Notes: generated by a model not told the origin, from the letters alone. Positions 6,462 to 14,385 are shown, numbered from the stretch's first letter. The stretch: 15,346 nt of DNA from Chloroflexota bacterium (GCA_021785115.1 JAJYGO010000026.1:1-15346); one strand, 5' to 3'. Program-made: numbers and translations.

Positions 6462-8462
6462 GTGTGCGGACTCGCAGGCTCCATCACGCTGTCACCGGCG
6501 CTGCCGCCGCCTGAACTGGACGACCTCGAGGCGATGGTGGCGTCGCTGCGCCATCGCGGGCCTGACGAATGCGGGTTCTACCGTGACCAGCGTGCCGCGC
6601 TGGGGCACGCTCGACTCTCGATCATCGACCTCGCCACGGGACAGCAGCCGCTGGCCGGCGAGGACGACCGGGTCTGGGTGGTCTTCAACGGCGAGATCTA
6701 CAACCACGTCGAACTACGCAAGGAGCTCGTGGCGCACGGGCACCGCTTTCGGACGCGGAGCGACACGGAGGTCATCGTCCACGCCTGGGAGCAGTGGTCG
6801 GATGGCGCCTTCGAGCGGTTCAACGGTCAGTTCGCGATCGCGCTGTGGGACTCGCTCGACGAGGTCCTGGTGCTGGCGCGGGACCGGTTCGGCGTGCGGC
6901 CGCTCTACCTGGCCGAGCACGACGGCCGGCTGTGGTTCGCCAGCGAGGTGAAGGCGCTCTTCGCCGGCGACCGGAAGATGCCGCGCCGTCTGGACCCACT
7001 GGGCCTGGCAGAGGTCTTCAGCTTCTGGGCGACCGTGGCGCCGCAGACGGCGTTCGTCGGGGTTGAGGAGCTGCGGCCGGGGACCGTGCGGACCGTTCGC
7101 GGGAATCGGGTCACCGACAGGGCATTCTGGGAGCCCCGCAATCCGCTCGACGACGCACCGGCGTCCGCGGTCAATGCGGACGAGGCCGCAGAGGCCGTTC
7201 GGGACGCGCTCGAGTCGTCGGTCCGGCTCCGCATGCTGCGCGCAGACGTGCCCGTCGGCAGCTACCTGTCAGGCGGGCTCGACAGCTCGATCGTGGCCGT
7301 CCTCGGCCTCCGGGCAAAGGGCAGTCGATTCTCGACCTACTCGATCCGGTTCGAGGAGGCGGAGTACGACGAGACGTCGTACCAGCGGCTGATGGCGGAG
7401 CACCTGGGGAGCGACCACCACGAGGTGGTGGTGACCCGTCGCGCGATCGCGGACGCGTTCCCGGAGGTCGTCGCCCACGCGGAGTCGCCGATGCTTCGCA
7501 CCGGTCCGGCCCCCTTGTTCCTGCTCTCGCGGCTCGTCCGGGAGTCCGGGGTCAAAGTGGTGATGACAGGCGAGGGCGCGGATGAGCTGTTCGCCGGCTA
7601 TGACCTCTTTCGGGAGGCGAAGATCCGGAGGTTCTGGGGCCGCCGCCCGGAGTCGGAGCTGCGGCCACTGCTCCTGCGCCGCCTGTACCCCTACCTGTCA
7701 CGGTCGCCGATGGCGCACGAGGCGATCGCGCGCGAGTTCTTCGGCCGCGACCGCGAGGCATGGGCGAGGCCCGGCTTCGGGCACCAACCCCGATGGCAGG
7801 CGGCTTCGGCGCTCCAGCGGCTGTTCACGCGCGAGCTCCGCCGTGCGATGGCCAGCGGTGATGTGACCGGACGGCTGCTCTCCCGCCTGCCGACTGGGTT
7901 CGAGCGCTGGCCGGCGCTCGCGCAGGACCAGTTCCTCGAGACGCAGACGATGCTGTCCGGATACCTCCTCTCCTCCCAGGGCGACCGGATGCTGATGGCG
8001 CACTCCGTGGAGGGGCGCTTCCCGTTCCTCGACCCGGATGTGGTGCGTCTCGCCAATGGGTTGCCACCGTCGCTCAAGCTGCGGGGCCTCGACGAGAAGC
8101 ACGTCCTCAAGCGCGCTGCCGCAGACCTGGTGCCGGAGCCCATCCTGCGCCGCCCGAAGCAGCCGTACCGAGCACCCGATGCCTTGGCGTTCATTGGAGA
8201 CGACCGGCCCGCCTGGATCGACGAACTGGTCGCCCCGGACACCGTCGCGGCGGCCGGCGTGTTCGACACCGTGGCGGTCCAGCGCCTGTGGGCCAAGTGC
8301 CGCGGGACGACCCTGGGCGCGCAGCCCTCCAACGCCGATAACATGGCGCTGGTCGGGGTCCTGTCCACGGGACTGCTCGTGGAGCGGCTCATTCAGCGGG
8401 CGCCGGAGCGACGCCAACGCGTGGAGTTCCAGACACGGATCGACCGGCTGGCGAACGCGTGA
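6462..8462 (+). CDS. asnB: Asparagine synthase (glutamine-hydrolysing) homologue
   Basis: The 666-residue AsnB-type protein has both active domains. The glutaminase part begins MCGLAG with the Cys2 nucleophile exposed after Met removal. HRGPDECG (31-38), HARLSIIDLATGQQPL (49-64), NGEIYN (76-81) and SDTEV (100-104) form the glutamine site. The synthase part has the PP-loop SGGLDSS (270-276) and GEGADELFAGY (370-380). It frees ammonia from glutamine and channels it to an acyl-adenylate. It is longer than E. coli AsnB (about 554 residues), as is common for AsnB-like enzymes in glycan and natural-product loci. Its aspartate pocket cannot be verified, so the acceptor may be a uronic acid or acyl group rather than aspartate (inference). 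GTG follows the NadE-like stop by 3 bases with no clear Shine-Dalgarno site, implying translational coupling. Confidence 0.93.
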   Translation: MCGLAGSITLSPALPPPELDDLEAMVASLRHRGPDECGFYRDQRAALGHARLSIIDLATGQQPLAGEDDRVWVVFNGEIYNHVELRKELVAHGHRFRTRSDTEVIVHAWEQWSDGAFERFNGQFAIALWDSLDEVLVLARDRFGVRPLYLAEHDGRLWFASEVKALFAGDRKMPRRLDPLGLAEVFSFWATVAPQTAFVGVEELRPGTVRTVRGNRVTDRAFWEPRNPLDDAPASAVNADEAAEAVRDALESSVRLRMLRADVPVGSYLSGGLDSSIVAVLGLRAKGSRFSTYSIRFEEAEYDETSYQRLMAEHLGSDHHEVVVTRRAIADAFPEVVAHAESPMLRTGPAPLFLLSRLVRESGVKVVMTGEGADELFAGYDLFREAKIRRFWGRRPESELRPLLLRRLYPYLSRSPMAHEAIAREFFGRDREAWARPGFGHQPRWQAASALQRLFTRELRRAMASGDVTGRLLSRLPTGFERWPALAQDQFLETQTMLSGYLLSSQGDRMLMAHSVEGRFPFLDPDVVRLANGLPPSLKLRGLDEKHVLKRAAADLVPEPILRRPKQPYRAPDALAFIGDDRPAWIDELVAPDTVAAAGVFDTVAVQRLWAKCRGTTLGAQPSNADNMALVGVLSTGLLVERLIQRAPERRQRVEFQTRIDRLANA

Positions 8463-8504
8463 TCGACGGCCGACGCGGCAGCAGCGCACAGAGGATCAAC
8501 AGGC

Positions 8505-8756
8505 GTGACGGTCCAGGAACGGATGCGGGAGTACATCCTCGAGTCCTTCTACGTGAGCGACCCTTCAGAGCTCTCCGACGATCTGTCGCTCATCGACAGC
8601 GGGCTGGTCGACTCGACCGGGATGCTCGACATCATCCTGTTCATTGAGGGCGAGTACGGGCTGCGCGTCGAGGACTGGGAGACCACCCCGGACAACCTCG
8701 AGACGATCGGACGGATCGCCGCGTTCGTCGCCCGCAAGACCTCGAGCCCAGCGTGA
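8505..8756 (+). CDS. Acyl carrier protein
   Basis: The 83-residue acidic four-helix protein has the phosphopantetheine site at LVDSTGM (34-40), with Ser37 as the attachment residue, preceded by a DDLSLIDSG helix cap (25-33). DST replaces the more usual DSL/DSM, as is common in carrier proteins of small dedicated loci. It would carry an acyl group as a thioester, probably charged by the ANL ligase encoded on the other arm and used by the downstream acyltransferase or amidotransferases (inference). GTG is the start, with GAGGA 9 bases upstream. The TGA stop overlaps the next gene's GTG by 4 bases (GTGA), so carrier and VOC protein are probably made together. Confidence 0.9.
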   Translation: MTVQERMREYILESFYVSDPSELSDDLSLIDSGLVDSTGMLDIILFIEGEYGLRVEDWETTPDNLETIGRIAAFVARKTSSPA

Positions 8757-9226
8757 GTGGCGCAGCGCCATCCCTGATCCTCGACCACATCGGGATCGCC
8801 GTGCGCTCGATCAACGAGTCGATCGAGCGGTGGACGACCGTGTTCGGCTACCGGCAGGCGACAGAAGTCGTCCTCAACACCCGCCAGCAGGTCCGGGTCG
8901 TCTTCCTCGAGCGCGCCGGATCCCTGGCGATCAAGCTCGTTGAGCCAGCAGATCCTGCGTCGCCGATCGCGGCGTTCGTCCGCCGCGGGGGCGGCCTCCA
9001 CCACCTGTGCTTCCGCGCCCCGTCGGTCGAGGCCGAGGTGGCGCGCCTCGAGGCCCTCGGGTCGCGGGTGGTCTCGCCGCCCGAGCCGGGAGAGGCGTTC
9101 GGAGACGAGCTGATCTCGTTCCTCTACGTGGGCGACGGGATCACCATCGAGCTGATCGACACCGACCGTCGGGCCCGCCGGCTCTTCGAGCAGGACTCGG
9201 CTGACAGCACGGATGGCGCGGCCTGA
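8753..9226 (+). CDS. VOC/glyoxalase-fold protein (methylmalonyl-CoA epimerase-like)
   Basis: The 157-residue protein has the paired beta-alpha-beta-beta-beta modules of the vicinal oxygen chelate fold. The first opens with LDHIGIAV (10-17), and the second with GGGLHHLCF (79-87). Likely metal ligands are His12, His84 and Glu133 (ITIELID); the fourth position falls around 60-64 (IKLVE) and cannot be assigned. Spacing and motifs resemble methylmalonyl-CoA epimerase more than dioxygenases. VOC proteins use a divalent metal for epimerisation, isomerisation or ring cleavage next to a carbonyl. Overlap with the carrier-protein gene suggests it acts on an acyl-thioester tethered to that protein (inference). 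It could equally act on a free sugar intermediate. Confidence 0.85.
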   Translation: MSGAAPSLILDHIGIAVRSINESIERWTTVFGYRQATEVVLNTRQQVRVVFLERAGSLAIKLVEPADPASPIAAFVRRGGGLHHLCFRAPSVEAEVARLEALGSRVVSPPEPGEAFGDELISFLYVGDGITIELIDTDRRARRLFEQDSADSTDGAA

Positions 9227-9261
9227 CGAGGCACGGCGAGCTGGCTGGCGGGAGCCCGTGC

Positions 9262-9289
9262 GCCGCGCCGGCCGCAGGCACCGCGCGGC
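9262..9289 (+). terminator. Weak hairpin after the VOC gene
   Basis: GCCGCGC (9262-9268) pairs with GCGCGGC (9283-9289) around a 14-base loop, 36 bases after the VOC stop. There is no T-tract, only a run of C, so intrinsic termination is doubtful. It lies in the 150-base gap separating the two halves of the plus-strand gene series. Confidence 0.18.
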
Positions 9290-9320
9290 CCGAGCCCCCC
9301 ATCCGGTCGCCCTGGCCGCG

Positions 9321-9329
9321 TGCTACGGT
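9321..9329 (+). promoter_or_regulatory. Possible extended -10 promoter for the aminotransferase
   Basis: TGCTACGGT has the extended TGn plus TAnnnT form, 47 bases before the GTG at 9377. No clear -35 box is visible. The 150-base gap makes a separate promoter for 9377-14385 reasonable. Confidence 0.3.
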
Positions 9330-9376
9330 TGAGGCCGCGACTGCGTCGCTGAGCCCAGCCCGAACGCGGAGGTCCC

Positions 9377-10513
9377 GTGTCCTCGCCCGCCGCCCGCCCG
9401 TCGCAAGCGATCCCGATGGCCAGGCCCTCGATCAGCCAGCGCGAGATCGACCTGGTGACGCAGGTGCTCCGGAGCGACGTGCTCGCGCTCGGGTCGTTCG
9501 CGACGAGGTTCGAGGCCGCAGTCGCCGGCGCGGCGCAGCGGGCCCACGCCGTGGCCTGCTCGAGCGGCACCGCCGGGCTGCACCTGAGCGTCCGCGCGCT
9601 CGGCCTGCGCGAGGGCGATGAGGTCATCACGACGCCGTTCTCGTTTGTGGCGTCCACCAACTGCCTGCTCTACGAGCGGGTCGTGCCGCGATTCGTCGAT
9701 ATCGAAGAGGATTCGCTGGGCCTCGACCCGGCGCTGGCCGACGCTGCAGCCTCGTCCCGGACGCGAGCGATCCTGCCGGTGCACGTGTTCGGCCGACCCT
9801 GTCGCATCCAGGCCATCGCCGGTGTGGCCGCAGGCCGCGGCTGGCGGATGGTCGAGGACGCCTGCGAAGGCCTGGGCTCGTCGGTGAACGGGCGACCGCT
9901 GGGCAGCTTCGGCGATCTCGCGACGTTCGCCTTCTACCCGAACAAGCAGATCACCACGGGCGAGGGCGGTGTGGTGGTGACTGACGACCCGGAACTGGAC
10001 GGGCTGGTGCGCAGCCTCCGAAACCAGGGCCGTGACGCTGACGGGACCTGGCTGCGGCACGTCCGCCTCGGCTACAACTACCGGCTCGACGAGATGTCAG
10101 CCGCGCTGGGGGTCGCCCAGATGGAACGGCGAGCAGAGCTGCAGGCAGGACGAGCGCGGGTGGCCTCCGCCTACGAGCGGGCGCTCGGCGACATCGAGTG
10201 GATCCGCCTGCCGCAGGCCGGCGAGGGCGAGGTCGTCGACTGGTTCGTGTACGTCATCCGGCTCGACCGGGCGGTGAGCCGCGATCGGGTCATGCAGCGC
10301 CTCGCCGAGCGGGGCGTCCCCTCGCGACCATACTTCTCGCCGCTCCACCTGCAGCCGTTCCTCGCCTCGGAGTTCGGGTTCCGCCCGGGCGACTTCCCGG
10401 TCGCGGAGCGCGTTGCCGCGTCAACGCTCGCCCTCCCGTTCTCGAGCCGGCACACCGAGGCCGAGGTCGGCCGTGTGGCGGACGCACTGCGCGAGGCGGT
10501 CGGCAGGCGCTAG
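9377..10513 (+). CDS. DegT/DnrJ/EryC1/StrS-family sugar aminotransferase
   Basis: The 378-residue PLP enzyme matches the DegT family closely. It has ARPSISQREIDLV near the start (15-27), the cofactor-holding CSSGTAGLHL (61-70), DEVITTPFSFVAS (81-93), VEDACEGLGS (159-168) with Asp161 binding the pyridine nitrogen, and the FYPNKQITTGEGG segment (186-198) whose Lys190 forms the Schiff base. The length fits. These enzymes transfer the amino group of glutamate to a keto group of a UDP- or dTDP-4-keto-6-deoxyhexose, or a C3-keto sugar. The keto substrate could come from the CapD-type dehydratase starting at 14598 (inference). Whether C3 or C4 is aminated is not certain. GTG at 9377 is supported by GGAGG 4 bases upstream; the internal ATG at 9416 has no such site. 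Confidence 0.95.
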   Translation: MSSPAARPSQAIPMARPSISQREIDLVTQVLRSDVLALGSFATRFEAAVAGAAQRAHAVACSSGTAGLHLSVRALGLREGDEVITTPFSFVASTNCLLYERVVPRFVDIEEDSLGLDPALADAAASSRTRAILPVHVFGRPCRIQAIAGVAAGRGWRMVEDACEGLGSSVNGRPLGSFGDLATFAFYPNKQITTGEGGVVVTDDPELDGLVRSLRNQGRDADGTWLRHVRLGYNYRLDEMSAALGVAQMERRAELQAGRARVASAYERALGDIEWIRLPQAGEGEVVDWFVYVIRLDRAVSRDRVMQRLAERGVPSRPYFSPLHLQPFLASEFGFRPGDFPVAERVAASTLALPFSSRHTEAEVGRVADALREAVGRR

Positions 10514-10516
10514 GAT
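10511..10516 (+). promoter_or_regulatory. Possible -10 box overlapping the aminotransferase stop
   Basis: TAGGAT begins with the TAG stop of the aminotransferase, 30 bases before the next GTG (10547). The -35 region lies in GC-rich coding sequence and does not match consensus, so an internal promoter is only possible. Confidence 0.15.
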
Positions 10517-10546
10517 CTCCCGGAGGGATGCCTGGGGAGGGTCGGG

Positions 10547-11695
10547 GTGGAGCGCATCGAAGTGCTCGGCGCTGGCGCTGGCGCGTGGGACGAGCTGCTT
10601 GAGCGGTGTCGCCATGACGCCTACCACACCGCTGGCTTCCACCGGTTCGCTGGTGGGTCCGGCGAGGGCGAGCCTCGTCTGGTGGTCGTGCGCGACGGCG
10701 ACCGGGGCCTTGCGTGGCCGTATCTGCTCCGGCGTCTCGCGGTTGAGCCGGTCTTCGCGGGAACCGACGCCACGGACGTCACCAGCGTCTACGGCTACCC
10801 CGGTCCGGTGGCCTGGGGCTGCACACCGGGCGACCCGTTCCTCGACGTGGCCTGGCGGGCGGTTGTCGGCACCTGGCGCGACGACGGCGCTGTCGCCGCA
10901 TTCACCCGGTTCAACCCCCTGCTGCGCAACGAATCGCTGGTCCCGGAGGCGCGTCCCGGGATGGGGAGCGACGTCGTGGGCACGATCCTCCAGTGCGGAC
11001 CCACGGTGTCGGTGGACTGCACCGTCGATGACGAGACGGCCAATGCCGGCTACGCGCGCGCATTGCGCCAGCACATCGCGGCCGCTCGTCGCGCCGGCCT
11101 GACCACGGTCGAGGACACCTCGTGGGACGCCTTGCCGGAATTCGCGCGGATGTACGAGCGCACGATGGTGCGCAATGCCGCCGCCGACTACTACTTCTTC
11201 ACGCGCGACGACTTCGAGCGCCTGCGCCACGGGCTCGGGCCGCAGGTCCACCTGCTGACCACGCGGCATGCGAACGGCGTTGCCGCGGCGGGCCTGTTCA
11301 CCGAGTGCGACGGCATCGTACAGGCGCACCTCGTCGGCACCGACGAGGCGTTCCTGCGCCTGTCACCGGCGAAACTGCTGTTCGACGACGCCCGCCGCTG
11401 GGCGCGGCAGCGTGGTGATCGACTTCTGCACCTGGGCGGTGGACGCGGTGGCCGCGAGGACAGCCTGTTCTTCTTCAAGCGGGAGTTCTCGCCCCGACGC
11501 CACGAGTTCCACACCGGTCGCTGGATCCTTGACCGGGCGCGCTACGCACAGTTCTCACGAGCCGTCGGCGGTCACAGCGAGGACCGCGTCGCCGATGGCG
11601 CGGCGTTCTTCCCCGGCTACCGCTGGTCCGGGCGCACGGCCGACGGATCCGCGGCGGCCGGCAAGCCGATCGGCGAGGCCGTGCTCAGTGGCTGA
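10547..11695 (+). CDS. FemAB/GNAT-like acyltransferase
   Basis: The 382-residue protein resembles the FemAB-like GNAT-fold group found in exopolysaccharide loci (Acetyltransf_6-type). Best evidence is the C-terminal half: an amphipathic ARALRQHIAAARRAG helix (170-184), YERTMVRNAAADYYFF (203-218), and the closing RLSPAKLLFDDARRWA (271-286) with LLHLGGGRGGREDSLFFFK (293-311), where the small-residue turn and aromatic strand are typical. FemAB relatives transfer amino acids from aminoacyl-tRNA to amines; others transfer acyl groups from CoA or carrier protein. With an ACP and ligases in the locus, transfer of an acyl or aminoacyl group to the amino sugar is plausible (inference). GTG at 10547 has GGAGG 6 bases upstream. 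The last 8 bases overlap the next gene. Confidence 0.8.
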   Translation: MERIEVLGAGAGAWDELLERCRHDAYHTAGFHRFAGGSGEGEPRLVVVRDGDRGLAWPYLLRRLAVEPVFAGTDATDVTSVYGYPGPVAWGCTPGDPFLDVAWRAVVGTWRDDGAVAAFTRFNPLLRNESLVPEARPGMGSDVVGTILQCGPTVSVDCTVDDETANAGYARALRQHIAAARRAGLTTVEDTSWDALPEFARMYERTMVRNAAADYYFFTRDDFERLRHGLGPQVHLLTTRHANGVAAAGLFTECDGIVQAHLVGTDEAFLRLSPAKLLFDDARRWARQRGDRLLHLGGGRGGREDSLFFFKREFSPRRHEFHTGRWILDRARYAQFSRAVGGHSEDRVADGAAFFPGYRWSGRTADGSAAAGKPIGEAVLSG

Positions 11696-13340
11696 CACAC
11701 CCTCGGTCGCGGCGAGCGATCCGCACCGCTCCGCTGGGCTCATCCCGGGCAGCTGGTGCGAGGTGCGCCCGATTGACGAGATCCTCGCCACCCTGGACGA
11801 CCATCAGGCGATCGACGGCCTCGTGTTCATGCCCGAGATGGCGCGCTACTGCGGCCAGCGGTTCCGCGTGCTGATGCGCGCCGGCCGCACCTGTGTCTAC
11901 CCGAGCGAGGTCCCGTTCCGACGCCTTGACCATGCTGTGACCCTGGGGGGGCTACGGTGCGACGGAGCGGACCACGGCGGCTGCCAGCTCGGCTGCATGC
12001 TGCTGTGGCGAGAGGAGTGGCTGCGACCGGTCGATGCCGGGGGTGCCGCTTCGGCGCCGGACGTGGTGGAGGCGACGCCGGTTCGACCCCCGGCGCTGCG
12101 GGCGCGCGACACGAAGGACTCGGACCGGTTCGTCTGCCAGGCGACCGAGCTGCGGAAGGCTACCAGGCCCGGTGAGCCGATGTGGCGGCCTGGCCAGTAC
12201 GTCGAGCTTCTCCGCGATCGCTCGTTCACCGCAGCCGGGCTTGCCGGCATGCTGTTCCGGCCCGCCCGCCGACGGGCGACGAGGATGCTGCGGTCCGTCC
12301 TGCCTCGGCGACGGCGCGGACCTGCGCCCGGCCCCCAGTCGCTCGACCTCCAGCCCGGAGAACTCGTCCGCGTGCGCCGACGCGACGAGATCGTGGCGAC
12401 GCTCGATGCCAGGGGCATGAACCGGGGCCTGCCGTTCGGCGGTGACATGGCCGAGCAGTGCGGCCGCGAGTTCCGCGTCCAGCGGCGCGTCGAGCGGATC
12501 GTGGCCGAGGACACGGGCCGGCTGCGATCGGTCCGCGACACGGTCTTCCTGGAGCACTCGATCTGCGACCGCTACCTGGGCTGCGCTCGGGGGATGCCGT
12601 TCATGTGGCGCGAGGCGTGGCTCGAGCGCGTCGGGGAGGCCGCGAGCGTCAACGCCACACCTCCGGACCCGGGAGCGGCCGCTACCCGCAAGGCAGACTC
12701 GGCGGCCGGTCGCGCCCTGAAGCGTTCCATGGACGTCGTGGGCGCCTCGGTTGCCCTGGTGGTCCTGTCGCCCGTGCTGGCCTGGGTGGCCCTCGCCGTG
12801 GCGGCCACCCAGGGGCTGCCGATCCTGTTCCGGCACGAACGGCCCGGCCTCCGGGAGAAGCCGTTCACGATGCTCAAGTTCCGCACGATGCGTCCTCCGC
12901 GAGCCGGCGAGGTCTGGTACCTGACGGACGATCAGCGCATCTCGAGGCTGGGGCGCTTCCTCCGGTCGACGAGCCTGGACGAGCTGCCCGAACTGTGGAA
13001 CGTCATCAAGGGCGACATGAGCCTGGTCGGCCCTCGGCCCCTGCTCACCGAGTACCTGGAGACCTACACGCCGGAGCAGAGGCGGCGCCACGATGTGCGT
13101 CCCGGGATCACGGGATGGGCAGCGGTCAACGGCCGCCACGCCTTGGGCTTCGAGGACCGACTCGCGCTGGACGTCTGGTACGTGGACCACCAGAGCCTGC
13201 TGCTCGACTTGAAGATCATGGCGATGACGCTCGCGCAGGTCGTCAGGCGGACGGACGTGTCCGCGACGCAGGACCTGGGACGCGTCGGCTTCCCGCTCCC
13301 CGGGGTAGCCCAGCAGGGAGACCGCCAGGATGGACCCTAG
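11688..13340 (+). CDS. Duplicated Cys-domain protein fused to phosphoglycosyl transferase
   Basis: The 550-residue protein has three modules. Residues 17-115 and 223-315 are two copies of one uncharacterised domain: a V-R-x2-DEI-x-ATLD strand-helix, CG-x2-FRV, a Cys cluster, and WRE-x-WL. After copy 1 comes a linker with CQATEL (150-155) and QYVELL (170-175), which I recall accompanying this domain in other proteins. Residues 341-522 are a polyprenyl-phosphate sugar-1-phosphate transferase: KRSMDVV, a membrane helix (350-372), MLKFRTM (395-401), SLDELPEL with Asp431-Glu432, [13 protein letters not shown] (441-453), and [13 protein letters not shown] (471-483). The transferase loads a sugar-1-phosphate onto the lipid carrier; the repeats' role is unknown, and their Cys residues could bind metal (inference). 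GTG at 11688 is chosen: GAGG lies 9 bases upstream, it overlaps the previous stop by 8 bases, and the domain starts just after it. Confidence 0.88.
   Translation: MADTPSVAASDPHRSAGLIPGSWCEVRPIDEILATLDDHQAIDGLVFMPEMARYCGQRFRVLMRAGRTCVYPSEVPFRRLDHAVTLGGLRCDGADHGGCQLGCMLLWREEWLRPVDAGGAASAPDVVEATPVRPPALRARDTKDSDRFVCQATELRKATRPGEPMWRPGQYVELLRDRSFTAAGLAGMLFRPARRRATRMLRSVLPRRRRGPAPGPQSLDLQPGELVRVRRRDEIVATLDARGMNRGLPFGGDMAEQCGREFRVQRRVERIVAEDTGRLRSVRDTVFLEHSICDRYLGCARGMPFMWREAWLERVGEAASVNATPPDPGAAATRKADSAAGRALKRSMDVVGASVALVVLSPVLAWVALAVAATQGLPILFRHERPGLREKPFTMLKFRTMRPPRAGEVWYLTDDQRISRLGRFLRSTSLDELPELWNVIKGDMSLVGPRPLLTEYLETYTPEQRRRHDVRPGITGWAAVNGRHALGFEDRLALDVWYVDHQSLLLDLKIMAMTLAQVVRRTDVSATQDLGRVGFPLPGVAQQGDRQDGP
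11736..12632 (+). other. Intragenic duplication of the Cys-containing domain
   Basis: Copy 1 spans 11736-12032 (residues 17-115) and copy 2 spans 12354-12632 (residues 223-315), separated by a linker with CQATEL and an Arg-rich stretch (residues 191-210). Shared elements in order are V-R-x2-DEI-x-ATLD, GL-x-F, M-x3-CG-x2-FRV, and CD followed by GC and WRE-x-WL. Copy 1 has Cys55, 91, 99 and 103; copy 2 keeps Cys258, 293 and 299 but has Met303 where the fourth Cys would be. The resemblance is at protein level; the copies have diverged widely in DNA. Confidence 0.75.
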
Positions 13341-14385
13341 CCGCTGGGAGAGCGGCTCGGAGTTCCACTGGCTCGGCCTTCCGGGACCGGGGCCTGCGGC
13401 GACGTCCCCCTGGAGGAGCGGACTCGAGCTTTCCTCTGGCCGCGATGCCCTCCGGCTCACCCTCTCGCTCGGGGTGAAGGAGCGGGGCTGGAGACGGCTC
13501 TGGGTGCCGGACTACTTCTGCCAGGATGTCACGGCAGCGATGGTTCGGAGCGACCTCGAGCTGGTGCCGTACCCGGACAGCCCGCTCCGGCCCCAGCCCG
13601 ACCCCCCGGACGCGCGGCCGGGCGAGGCGATCCTGCTGGTCAACTACTTCGGCCTCCGCGCGCCGGTCCACGTCCCGCGTCGCGACGGCGTCGACATCGT
13701 CGAGGACCACTCTCACGACCCGTCCTCGCCCTGGGCCCTCGAGAGCACCGCCGACTTCTGCGTCGCCTCGCTGCGCAAGACCTTCCCGGTCCCCGACGGC
13801 GGCGCCGTGTGGTCGCCGGTCGGTCATCCGCTGCCGTCGCAGCCGCCGATCGAGGCGCAGCGGCGAGTGGCCGTGTCGTCGAAGCTGCAGGGGATGATCC
13901 TCAAGGCCATGTACCTCGAGGGGCTCCCGGTGGACAAGGACGCCTACAGGGCGCTCGCGATCCGCGGTGAGGGCGAGCTCGCCGTGCCGCTCGTCTCGGG
14001 CATGAGCGATGTGTCACGCGCCATCATCACGGCCTACGCCGCGGCGGCCTGGCGAGCAGCACGAGAGGCGAATCGGTCGATCCTCTCGGCGCGCATCAGC
14101 GAGCTCGACTGGGCCCGGCTGGTCCAGCCGGCCGAGGGTGCGGGGGTCCCCTTCTCGGCCGTGATCGTGGTCGATTCCCCTGAGCGGCGGGAGTTCGTTC
14201 GGCAGCGCCTGATCGCGCAGCGGATCTACCCGTCGATCCTATGGCCCCTCGAGGATGCGGTGGTCGCTCCCGGCCGGGCAGCCCTCGACCTCAGTCGCCG
14301 ACTGCTCTCGATCCATTGCGACGGACGCTACGCGGGCCATGACATGGAGCGCGTCGGCGAACAGGTTGCCATGGCCGGGACGTAG
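13330..14385 (+). CDS. Divergent PLP-fold (DegT-like) protein of unknown role
   Basis: The 351-residue protein keeps the skeleton of a fold-type I PLP enzyme with unusual motifs: SSGRDALRLTL (35-45) where the cofactor phosphate is usually held, LWVPDYFCQDV (57-67), LLVNYFGLR (102-110), VDIVEDHSHD (121-130) with Asp126 in the place of the pyridine-nitrogen aspartate, and ASLRKTFPVPDGG (146-158) with Lys150 as the Schiff-base candidate. It lacks the ordinary FYPNK-x-x-x-GEGG form seen in the 9377 gene. It could be an aminotransferase, another PLP enzyme, or a binding protein; substrate unknown. ATG at 13330 is supported by GGGAGA 8 bases upstream and overlaps the preceding stop by 11 bases, tying it to the transferase and FemAB-like genes. 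Confidence 0.82.
   Translation: MDPSRWESGSEFHWLGLPGPGPAATSPWRSGLELSSGRDALRLTLSLGVKERGWRRLWVPDYFCQDVTAAMVRSDLELVPYPDSPLRPQPDPPDARPGEAILLVNYFGLRAPVHVPRRDGVDIVEDHSHDPSSPWALESTADFCVASLRKTFPVPDGGAVWSPVGHPLPSQPPIEAQRRVAVSSKLQGMILKAMYLEGLPVDKDAYRALAIRGEGELAVPLVSGMSDVSRAIITAYAAAAWRAAREANRSILSARISELDWARLVQPAEGAGVPFSAVIVVDSPERREFVRQRLIAQRIYPSILWPLEDAVVAPGRAALDLSRRLLSIHCDGRYAGHDMERVGEQVAMAGT

Noticed and set aside
9323..10060. 245-codon minus-strand frame opposite the DegT aminotransferase
   Set aside because: No motifs, and it lies opposite strongly conserved aminotransferase sequence.
11268..11687. N-terminal extension of the repeat/transferase frame to an ATG at 11268
   Set aside because: This stretch encodes the conserved C-terminal half of the FemAB-like protein in another frame; GTG at 11688 with GAGG upstream fits the domain boundary.
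11736..12632. Recent DNA-level tandem duplication or assembly artefact
   Set aside because: The two copies differ extensively in DNA and protein and are separated by a distinct linker, so this is an old domain duplication, not a repeat artefact.
11952..13460. 502-codon open frame on the minus strand
   Set aside because: Antisense to the repeat/phosphoglycosyl transferase gene and would run into the PLP gene; no recognisable domain.
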